Shown piece by piece: positions 1-5,474 of a stretch of 17,320 bases of DNA (position 1 is its first letter; each line of letters begins with the position of its first letter). The notes under the pieces were generated by a model. The model made no database searches. It had not been told where the DNA came from and worked only from the letters and a program-made list of their open reading frames with translations. The position numbers were made by a program, and so were the translations under genes. This DNA comes from Flavobacterium sp. (GTDB lineage Bacteria > Bacteroidota > Bacteroidia > Flavobacteriales > Flavobacteriaceae), in the NCBI GenBank assembly GCA_018062725.1, contig JAGORP010000035.1:1-17320 (forward strand), given 5' to 3'.

Positions 1-292
1 GCATATTATAAGCAACTGAACTTTTCTCACTTTGGCTTAAAATCCACAATCTTTTTTGGGATGTAGATAATGGATAATTCTTCTCTTCTTTAGCTTTCGG
101 GATGAGAATTTGATCCTCAACGGATGATTTGGAAATCAAATATTCTATAATTTCCTTTTTGTTTTCCCTGATTAAATTAATCTCATTTTCGCATACTTCT
201 AATTCGTCAACATGAGACACTTCAATGTTCCCTTCTGAATAATTTAGAATTATTCCTTTATCTATTAAATTTTGAATTAAGTTGTTAATCAT
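1..292 (-). CDS. Nonribosomal peptide synthetase, N-terminus (partial; runs off the left edge)
   Basis: The start codon is ATG at 292-290 and the frame stays open to base 2 (97 codons), so the rest of the gene lies outside the window. Residues 1 to about 55 (MINNLIQNLIDKGIIL, later ENKKEIIEYLISK) look like a TubC-type N-terminal docking domain, the small helical domain that places an NRPS or PKS subunit next to its upstream partner. A charged linker follows. Residues about 75-97 then match the opening motif of a condensation domain (YPLSTSQKRLWILSQ, then AYNM). The predicted role is peptide-bond formation in a cytoplasmic multimodular synthetase. A docking domain at the very N-terminus suggests that a partner protein exists. 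The gene follows the UpxY-like gene in the same direction after 169 bp, with no terminator visible between them. Product and module number cannot be seen. The assignment rests on two short motif regions. Confidence 0.85.
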   Translation of the reverse strand, partial: MINNLIQNLIDKGIILNYSEGNIEVSHVDELEVCENEINLIRENKKEIIEYLISKSSVEDQILIPKAKEEKNYPLSTSQKRLWILSQSEKSSVAYNM

Positions 293-461
293 AATGATTT
301 TAATTTTAGACTTGATAATGATTGCTTTTTAAACTTGTGTGCCTATCATAAAAACAGACAAGAAGTTTTAACTTTGAAAAAAGTCAAATTATCAGTTTAT
401 TATTTTAAAATGAAAGTTTTAGAATTGATCCATTCTCAATTGACATAATTAAGAAATGGCA

Positions 462-989
462 TCACGCAGTTTTTTGATCTGATAGTAGATAGTTAGAAGG
501 AACGGTAGCCGTAATATTCAATTGCAAAGAATTAATTCTAACGATAATTTTATTTTTGTTATTTACAGATAGTACGACACAATCAAAACCTTTTAAGGGT
601 CCGGAATTAATTTGTGCAAAATCTCCTATTTTTGGAATAGAACTATCTGCTGATTGAATTTCTGTGATTTCTTTATTATTTATTAGAGTTTTAATAGTAT
701 TGATTTCGTCAGAAGTAACCTTTGCAAATTCTTTCCCAAAACGAATAAACATGCAGGCGCCATCAACAGTCAATGCTTTATAAAATTCTGTTACCGATTT
801 AATGTTTATGAAAACATAAGATGAGAAAAGCGGTTTGCTTACCAATTTCTTTCTGTCACTCCAGTTATGCACTTCATTAACCATAGGCAAATAGGATTCT
901 AAAGAGAGTTCTATAAGTGAATTATGGACTTTTTTTTCAAAACGGGATTTAACGTACAAAACAAACCAACCATTATATACATTTTCCAT
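462..989 (-). CDS. UpxY/LoaP-like specialised NusG paralogue (transcription antiterminator)
   Basis: The protein has 175 aa. Residues 6-110 form a NusG N-terminal (NGN) domain with the usual opening W-x-V-L-Y-V-K-S-R-x-E-K-K-V (W8, R16, E18). Residues about 119-170 form a KOW-like domain (PKIGDFAQINSGPLKGFDCVV). The length fits UpxY proteins of Bacteroidota; the housekeeping NusG has a different sequence and usually sits beside secE and ribosomal genes. Known relatives bind RNA polymerase early in a long operon and stop premature termination (UpxY for capsule loci, LoaP for polyketide and NRPS clusters of Bacillus). Here the gene sits directly upstream of an NRPS gene on the same strand, so its likely target is that operon. 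The start ATG at 989 follows a leader of about 75 nt that can fold, and a perfect TAnnTTTG box lies at 1070-1077. Confidence 0.88.
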   Translation of the reverse strand: MENVYNGWFVLYVKSRFEKKVHNSLIELSLESYLPMVNEVHNWSDRKKLVSKPLFSSYVFINIKSVTEFYKALTVDGACMFIRFGKEFAKVTSDEINTIKTLINNKEITEIQSADSSIPKIGDFAQINSGPLKGFDCVVLSVNNKNKIIVRINSLQLNITATVPSNYLLSDQKTA

Positions 990-1011
990 GTGAGTAAAAT
1001 TTAACTTGTTA

Positions 1012-1057
1012 TTACGGCTTCGCCACTTCAGTCACATCGCTGTTCCTTGAAGTTGTA
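1012..1057 (-). promoter_or_regulatory. Structured 5' leader of the UpxY-like gene
   Basis: Between the predicted transcription start (near 1063) and the ATG at 989 there are two adjacent potential hairpins. One has arms 1048-1053 and 1025-1030 (ACTTCA/TGAAGT, 17-nt loop). The other is GGC-TTC-GCC at 1016-1024. UpxY and LoaP family members act through RNA or DNA elements in such leaders, so this is the natural place to look for a recruitment element. No known ops or LoaP element was recognised. The function is inferred. Confidence 0.4.
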
Positions 1058-1069
1058 AAAAGACATAGA

Positions 1070-1127
1070 CAAATCTACATACTAACTTCTAGTTGTATTT
1101 ACGGACTTTTAAGGTAAAAATTACGGA
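1070..1127 (-). promoter_or_regulatory. Promoter of the UpxY-like gene with two TTACGGA activator-type sites
   Basis: On the minus strand TAGATTTG (1077-1070) matches the Bacteroidota -7 consensus TAnnTTTG. No good -33 TTTG is seen. Two copies of TTACGGA (plus-strand reading) lie upstream instead, at 1099-1105 and 1121-1127, spaced 22 bp or about two helical turns. If the element is read as a dyad (see 1950-2009), the proximal centre falls near 1107, about 33.5 bp from the centre of the -7 box. A weak -33 region with repeats in that position fits an activator-dependent promoter. The neighbouring LuxR-type regulator is the obvious candidate. Confidence 0.6.
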
Positions 1128-1179
1128 TTGTGATTTTTATTGAAAAAGAAAAAAGAGTATCATTATTTTATATAAGAAA

Positions 1180-1200
1180 AGAAGCTGTCGGGCGACAAGA
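1180..1200 (-). terminator. Possible weak terminator after the response regulator gene
   Basis: TGTCGGGCGACA at 1186-1197 can form a short hairpin. On the minus strand it is followed by a pyrimidine-rich tract (CTTCTTTTCTT). It lies about 50 bp past the stop of the response regulator. The stem is only 4-5 bp, so this is a weak call. Confidence 0.3.
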
Positions 1201-1245
1201 GTTTTCAGTAGTAGGAAGTAGACTATATAAGGTATAGAATTTTCT

Positions 1246-1920
1246 TTACAGTAAACCTAATTTTTTTGCTTTATCTATTAAATCTTTGTCATTGCCTTTA
1301 CCAAGCAAAAGTTGTTCTTTAATATTTGCTTTTCTTTTTTCTATTGCACTCATAGAAAGAGGTATATAATTAGGTAAGTTAATATTCTTAACTCCCTCAG
1401 ATATTAGTATTAGAATTTGGGTGTCATATTTATCCCAGTTCACATTAATTTTAACTAATTCTTTTTGAGATTCAATAATTGTACTACTATAATATAATTC
1501 TCCTTTTATTATCTTAACACATACTTTTTTGAACGTTTCAAAGTTTACATCATTCTTAGAGATAAAACCATCCGGGTTTACTCTTTTAATAATTTGATCA
1601 ACAACAAGTGGTTCACTGTGCATTGTTAAGAGTACAACTTTACTTCCTTTTATTTCTCTTCTGATCATGGACGCCAAGTCTATTCCGTTTTTTATGTTTT
1701 GAGATTCAAAAGGAGGAAGATTGACATCAATTAATGCTAAATCAAAAACTTGCTTAGAAGCAGAAAATAGCTTGATTTTTTTATACGCTTCTTCGCAATT
1801 ATGAGATATTATAAAATTTGGAGTACTTTCATGCGTATTATTTTCTGACAATAAATTAATATAGCTATCAACAGTCATTGGGTGATCGTCTACTATGAAT
1901 ATATTGATACTATTCTCCAT
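1246..1920 (-). CDS. Response regulator, REC domain plus LuxR-type HTH
   Basis: The protein has 224 aa. Residues 1-130 form a receiver domain with the acidic pair D11-D12, phospho-acceptor D65 (IDVNLP), T99 and K122 (GFISK), so all key residues are present. Residues about 155-205 are a GerE/LuxR-like helix-turn-helix (ILILISEGVKNINLP, then SMSAIEKRKANIKEQL). The recognition helix has the AIEKRKANIKE pattern common in Bacteroidota regulators of this class. Such proteins pair with HisKA_3 kinases, and one is encoded at 2677-4692, separated only by the divergent lipoprotein gene. The two likely form a split two-component system. ATG at 1920 lies about 17 bp from a perfect TAAATTTG box. TTACGGA dyads flank the gene on both sides, which suggests autoregulation and control of both neighbours. 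Direct targets are inferred. Confidence 0.9.
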   Translation of the reverse strand: MENSINIFIVDDHPMTVDSYINLLSENNTHESTPNFIISHNCEEAYKKIKLFSASKQVFDLALIDVNLPPFESQNIKNGIDLASMIRREIKGSKVVLLTMHSEPLVVDQIIKRVNPDGFISKNDVNFETFKKVCVKIIKGELYYSSTIIESQKELVKINVNWDKYDTQILILISEGVKNINLPNYIPLSMSAIEKRKANIKEQLLLGKGNDKDLIDKAKKLGLL

Positions 1921-1936
1921 AAAATAATAATTTGCT

Positions 1937-1944
1937 CAAATTTA
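1937..1944 (-). promoter_or_regulatory. -7 box of the response regulator promoter
   Basis: TAAATTTG on the minus strand is a perfect TAnnTTTG. It lies 17 bp before the ATG, giving a leader of roughly 10 nt. The dyad centred at 1960 falls between the -7 and -33 positions, where a bound protein would more likely repress than activate. Confidence 0.55.
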
Positions 1945-1949
1945 AAAAT

Positions 1950-2009
1950 TTTTACGGAGTTTCCATAAAAGATTTCTAATATAACTCTAATTACGGACTT
2001 TCAGTAAAA
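1950..2009. promoter_or_regulatory. Paired TTACGGA dyad elements in the divergent promoter region
   Basis: Two elements agree at 16 of 19 positions (1952-1970 and 1991-2009). The first is a near-perfect 9-3-9 inverted repeat: TTTTACGGA, GTT, TCCATAAAA, with one mismatched pair. The second, TTACGGA-CTT-TCAGTAAAA, is a weaker dyad centred at 1999, about 33.5 bp upstream of the lipoprotein -7 box. Two more half-sites lie before the UpxY-like gene. The natural reading is binding sites for the LuxR-type dimer encoded alongside. Binding itself is inferred. Confidence 0.6.
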
Positions 2010-2028
2010 ACGAGGCTTTTTCCAAGAG

Positions 2029-2036
2029 TAATTTTC
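2029..2036 (+). promoter_or_regulatory. -7 box of the small lipoprotein promoter
   Basis: TAATTTTC matches TAnnTTTG at all but the last base. It lies 31 bp before the ATG. There is no -33 TTTG; the dyad centred at 1999 occupies that region, which suggests activation by a bound regulator. Confidence 0.4.
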
Positions 2037-2067
2037 GATTAATTATTAATCTAAAATTCTAATTATT

Positions 2068-2259
2068 ATGAAAACAAAATCCCTTATTTTAGCAGTGACT
2101 TCAATTCTTTTTTTAACTATTTCTTGCACAACTGACGACAGTTACATGCCTGAGAATAGTCCAAAAGTTCAGTTAAGCAAAGATGTTCCCGAAGAAAACA
2201 TCTTTTTGAGAGATTCTTTAGAAGCAGGAGAACCTTCAAATCCAAAACCTAGAGGATAA
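2068..2259 (+). CDS. Small lipoprotein, 63 aa, no recognised family
   Basis: The protein begins with a lipoprotein signal peptide: a K-rich start, then a hydrophobic run LILAVTSILFLTIS ending at the lipobox cysteine C20. After lipidation a chain of 44 residues would remain, starting CTTDDS. The acidic residues just after the cysteine resemble a Bacteroidota surface-export signal. The mature part has no membrane segment and ends in a proline- and glycine-rich tail (EAGEPSNPKPRG). I do not recognise a domain. It is transcribed away from the response regulator gene, from a promoter carrying the TTACGGA dyad, and a strong terminator follows 40 bp after the stop. It may be an accessory, sensor or target protein of the two-component system. 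Nothing in the sequence fixes its function. Confidence 0.75.
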   Translation: MKTKSLILAVTSILFLTISCTTDDSYMPENSPKVQLSKDVPEENIFLRDSLEAGEPSNPKPRG

Positions 2260-2300
2260 GCGATATTTCTTTCAGGATAGAAAAAAATTAAAAGTTATCA

Positions 2301-2342
2301 AAAAACGGTATTCCCGATTAAAAAATCAGGAATACCGTTTTT
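2301..2342. terminator. Strong intrinsic terminator after the lipoprotein gene
   Basis: Arms of 19 nt at 2301-2319 (AAAAACGGTATTCCCGATT) and 2324-2342 pair with one mismatch around a 4-nt AAAA loop. The stem ends in a T run on the plus strand and, by symmetry, on the minus strand, so it can work in both directions. Confidence 0.85.
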
Positions 2343-2344
2343 GT

Positions 2345-2464
2345 TTATAAGACCACATCTTCAATGGTTTTTGAGACGTATTCTTTAAAACGGCTCCATT
2401 CAGAAAAAACAAGCAATTACTCTTTTAAGAATTCTTTCATTTCATATCTGCTGCTAAGGCATTA
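2345..2464 (-). pseudogene. Possible remnant of a decayed reading frame
   Basis: The 417-bp stretch between the lipoprotein and kinase genes (2260-2676) has no intact gene. On the minus strand one frame reads YEMKEFLKE, a TAA stop at 2417-2419, then LLVFSEWSRFKEYVSKTIED up to a stop at 2345-2347. The amino-acid make-up looks protein-like and only one stop interrupts it. The family is not recognised. It could equally be chance in AT-rich DNA. The remainder (2465-2676) holds only the kinase promoter. Confidence 0.22.
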
Positions 2465-2565
2465 CTCTGTTGTTTTAAATCTTATAAATTAGGTTTCATT
2501 GAAACTTTATATAAACCTGTTTTTTGAATTTATGATGAAATATAATTTTCTAATTCAAGTTTTGC

Positions 2566-2573
2566 TATATTTG
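2566..2573 (+). promoter_or_regulatory. Candidate -7 box for the histidine kinase gene
   Basis: TATATTTG is a perfect TAnnTTTG and implies a leader of about 95 nt. No convincing -33 element lies 17-23 bp upstream, and no TTACGGA motif is present, so this promoter does not appear to share the control seen around the regulator. Confidence 0.4.
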
Positions 2574-2676
2574 CTCACTTGCAGTTTGTCTATTCATGTT
2601 TAATTAGTTATGCTCTTACACAAGAACTTTTAGACTGTTTTAAAGTTTAATTATCTTCATCTTTAAACGATTACCT

Positions 2677-4692
2677 TTGATAAAAAATTACAAAAAGCTT
2701 CTTTTTTTCTTAGCTGTTTTTGTTTGTTTTTTTTCTTGCAAAAAAAACGAAATAAAAGAAGCTCATATTCCATTCAATAAAAATTACAAAGATCTTTCCA
2801 GTGAATTAAAGAAACAATACCTAGACTCTTTGGTCTTATCCTTGAGTGAAAAAGAAAATGATTCAACTACAAGGAGTATTTGTCTGGAGATTTCAACTGA
2901 ATACTACAATCTAAATGACATTAAAAAATCATATCTTATAAGTCATAAAGCCCTAGATCTCTCCAAAAAAGCAAATGATAAGCTAACCATTGCTAAGTCG
3001 TATTATTACATTGGTGACTGTTTTGAAAATACATATAGAGATAGTGCTTATTTTTACTACTTCAAGGCTCAAAAAATATACAAAAGCATTTTTGATGATG
3101 AAAACGAAGGAAGAATGCTATTCAATAAAGCCCATGTACTATTCTACAGTGGTAGTTATATAGAATGTGAAATACAATGTAGCAAAGCATTAAAAAAAAT
3201 TGAAAAGACCAATGATTATGAGCTAGTTCTTTCAAATTTAACTTTAATGGGAAATTGCTTAGAAAAATTAGGAAAAGACAAAGAGTCCCTAAAATATCAT
3301 ACACAGGCATTAAACATCTTAAAGAAGATGTCAAAAAGTAAGATTGGAATTAATAAAATTGAATACTACAACGCTTCTTCGGTTATAAACATCTGTAATT
3401 TATATGATAAAAAAGGGGAATACGTACTGTCTATAAAAAACTTAACGCCACTACTGACCAAAAGTCTGAGAAAAAATTGGCCAAAAACGTATTCCAATGT
3501 TTTAGGAAACTTAGCCTATTCTAAAATGAAAAATGGAGAGACTAAAGATGTAGAATCTCTTTTTCGGGAATCATTACGAATTTCAGATAGCATAGGCATT
3601 GATTCCGATATTATGTACAAAAAAATTAATTTTGGAGAATATTACCTAAAAAAGAATGACCTTGTAAAGGCCAATAGATTCTTTCTAGAAGCTTATAATA
3701 CCGCAATACAAATTAAAAGTACCGACTATATCTTAATTACTTTAAGCGCATTATCAAAAACCAACAAAAACCGAAGTCAATATTATTTTGAAGAATATGT
3801 AAAAATTAATGATATTTTAAATTCAGATTTAAGAAAAACATCCGATAAATATGCCCGAATTGAATATGAAACATTTAAAATTGAAGATGAGAATAAACTA
3901 TTATCAAAAAAAGTACGCAGTACACTATTAATATTATTAATATCAACATTAGTCCTTTTAAGCATAATCTTATTAATCCATATCAGACATAGAAAAAAAG
4001 AATATCAAACCGTAATTTTACAAAAAAAAGCTTCAGATGAAATTTATTCTATTTTAAGTCAACAACAAAAGAAGATTAACGCAGCAAAAAATGACGAAAA
4101 ATCAAGAATAGCCCAAGAATTACATGATGGTATAATGAATCGGATATATAGTATCCGAATGAATTTAGGCTTCTTTAATTCAAAAAAAGGGCCTGAAATA
4201 GCTGAGAAAAGAAAATTTTACATAGACGAATTACAGAATATTGAAAAAGAAATTCGAATTATATCTCACGACCTAAATAGAGATCTTTTCTTTGAAGAAA
4301 ATGAATTCTTGTTTTTAATTCAAGGCATGATAGAAAGTCATAAGAATGTAAACAACATAAAATTTAAATTTAAGTCAGACGAATCAATAGATTGGACAAA
4401 AATTAATACTGCATATAAGCTGAATATTTATCGCATTATGCAAGAAGTACTGTTTAATGTTATAAAATATTCTAATGCGAAAAAATGCGAAATCTCTATA
4501 GACAAATCTGATGACAATTTGATTTTAACCATTATTGATGACGGCGATGGTTTTGATATAGAACAAAGCACTCATGGAATAGGTTTTAAAAACATTGAGG
4601 AGAGAATTAAAACATTAAAAGGAAAATTAAACATTAAAACCGCTCACTCTGAAGGAACAATGTTTGAATTTATATTTCCAGTCTCACTCTAA
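2677..4692 (+). CDS. TPR-containing sensor histidine kinase (HisKA_3 type) with lipoprotein-like N-terminus
   Basis: The protein has 671 aa. The N-terminus (MIKNYKKLLFFLAVFVCFFSC) is a signal peptide ending in a possible lipobox, with C21 followed by KKNE. Residues about 60-390 are helical repeats of TPR type (for example SYYYIGDCF, NLTLMGNCLEKLGK, NLAYSKMKNGETK). A transmembrane helix spans about 415-436. A coiled linker and a HisKA_3 dimerisation domain follow, with phospho-acceptor H483 (RIAQELHDGIMNRI). The HATPase domain has an N box (QEVLFNVIKYSNA, N594) and G boxes (DDGDGFD 621-627, HGIGFKNIEER from 633). All catalytic motifs are intact. The TPR part should lie in the periplasm and sense an unknown ligand or protein. 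The start is TTG at 2677: no in-frame ATG lies between it and the upstream stop at 2641, and it precedes a proper signal peptide. The likely partner is the LuxR-type regulator at 1246-1920. Confidence 0.92.
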   Translation: MIKNYKKLLFFLAVFVCFFSCKKNEIKEAHIPFNKNYKDLSSELKKQYLDSLVLSLSEKENDSTTRSICLEISTEYYNLNDIKKSYLISHKALDLSKKANDKLTIAKSYYYIGDCFENTYRDSAYFYYFKAQKIYKSIFDDENEGRMLFNKAHVLFYSGSYIECEIQCSKALKKIEKTNDYELVLSNLTLMGNCLEKLGKDKESLKYHTQALNILKKMSKSKIGINKIEYYNASSVINICNLYDKKGEYVLSIKNLTPLLTKSLRKNWPKTYSNVLGNLAYSKMKNGETKDVESLFRESLRISDSIGIDSDIMYKKINFGEYYLKKNDLVKANRFFLEAYNTAIQIKSTDYILITLSALSKTNKNRSQYYFEEYVKINDILNSDLRKTSDKYARIEYETFKIEDENKLLSKKVRSTLLILLISTLVLLSIILLIHIRHRKKEYQTVILQKKASDEIYSILSQQQKKINAAKNDEKSRIAQELHDGIMNRIYSIRMNLGFFNSKKGPEIAEKRKFYIDELQNIEKEIRIISHDLNRDLFFEENEFLFLIQGMIESHKNVNNIKFKFKSDESIDWTKINTAYKLNIYRIMQEVLFNVIKYSNAKKCEISIDKSDDNLILTIIDDGDGFDIEQSTHGIGFKNIEERIKTLKGKLNIKTAHSEGTMFEFIFPVSL

Positions 4693-4986
4693 TGGATACA
4701 AAGTATAAATTAGGAAGAGAAAAAAATACCTGTAAGAAAGAAATCATTTGTAATAAAGGTATTAGAATCTAAGTTGCTTATCATCGCTAGAATACTATTC
4801 GTTGCTAAAATTAAGAGCCAAAAATCAGTTTCTAACCATTGTAAAATCGTTAAAATGGAATTTTTTGCTAGCAAAATATCATAAAAAGTTAAACTGATTC
4901 GATGTCCAAGAAGAGCTAATTTTTATGCTAATCCGCAAAAAAAATCAACAACTATTTGTTTTTCAAAATGCTAATTTAGCTGATAT

Positions 4987-5034
4987 TGACCATCTAATTC
5001 CAATTCAAAGTGACCGCCTAATTTCGGTTTAAAT
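4987..5034. repeat. Tandem 24-bp repeat, IS21-end-like
   Basis: Two adjacent units start TGACCATCTAATTCC (4987) and TGACCGCCTAATTTC (5011). They agree at 17 of 24 positions. IS21-family elements carry short tandem repeats of this kind near their ends, as transposase-binding sites. No istA or istB gene is present, so this would be a solo remnant. The family call is from memory of the pattern and not verified. Confidence 0.45.
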
Positions 5035-5216
5035 CAATAAAAATTTAATTTAATAATTAAAAAAGACAAACTATTCCGCTTATCTTTTTCATACAAAAGC
5101 AAATTGATAAATGAACTAAAAGAGATAGTTGAATCATATAACAAATCGCCATTAAAGTTTTTAAAAAGAAATTTCAATTTAAGGCTTAATTCATAAAGAT
5201 AAAATCTTGTGCGCCT

Positions 5217-5232
5217 ATATAGGTACCTATAT
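5217..5232. repeat. Perfect 16-bp palindrome ATATAGGTACCTATAT
   Basis: The two 8-bp halves are exact reverse complements with no spacer. The site stands alone, about 85 bp before the terminator at 5316 and 240 bp before the beta-barrel gene. It could be an operator or a recombination site. No partner copy was seen in the window. Confidence 0.5.
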
Positions 5233-5315
5233 GAAAACTAAAGCTTTGCTAACACTGATAAAAATAAAAGAGTTGCGGAGCCATCTTCTCTCCAAAAACT
5301 TTATCATTTACATTC

Positions 5316-5346
5316 AAACCCCAATAATTTGTTGGGGTTTTTCTTT
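5316..5346 (+). terminator. Intrinsic terminator with no gene directly upstream
   Basis: AAACCCCAA (5316-5324) and TTGGGGTTT (5332-5340) form a 9-bp stem around a 7-nt loop, followed by TTCTTT. It is read on the plus strand. The nearest plus-strand gene ends 620 bp upstream, so it ends either a long kinase 3' region or an unrecognised small transcript. Confidence 0.75.
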
Positions 5347-5448
5347 GCTTTTAATTTCTTATTCACCGTCAAAATAACACCTTGAAAATCATCTTTTCAA
5401 AAAGAGTGTTAATAAAAAAGAATTGTAGCGTTGTCAATCAATTTTGAG

Positions 5449-5456
5449 TATTTTTA
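5449..5456 (+). promoter_or_regulatory. Weak candidate -7 box for the beta-barrel gene
   Basis: TATTTTTA resembles TAnnTTTG with one mismatch, and a TTG at 5431-5433 lies 15 bp upstream. It is 18 bp before the ATG at 5475. This is a weak match in AT-rich DNA. Confidence 0.25.
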
Positions 5457-5474
5457 CCACACATAAATTAAGTT

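Larger units (their letters stand above)
4693..5315. other. Gene-poor interval after the kinase gene, probable scar of past insertions
   Basis: I find no convincing gene in this 620-bp stretch (780 bp to the next start). It holds a 14-bp palindrome TTTTGCTAGCAAAA (4863-4876) inside a wider inverted repeat (AATCAGTTT 4823-4831, AAACTGATT 4891-4899), the tandem 24-bp repeat at 4987-5034, and a 16-bp palindrome at 5217-5232. One short open stretch without an ATG (about 5041-5195, containing SYKSKLINELKEIVESYNK) could be the tail of a decayed gene. The mix of repeats and fragments suggests repeated insertion and loss of mobile DNA. Confidence 0.45.

Noticed and set aside
4692..4772. 26-codon frame starting in the TAATG overlap with the kinase stop
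   Set aside because: It is too short, shows no recognisable motif and is rich in Lys and Asn as expected from AT-rich intergenic DNA.
5231..5377. 48-codon plus-strand frame starting MKTKALLTLIKIKELR
   Set aside because: It runs straight through the strong terminator hairpin at 5316-5340 and has no known motif.
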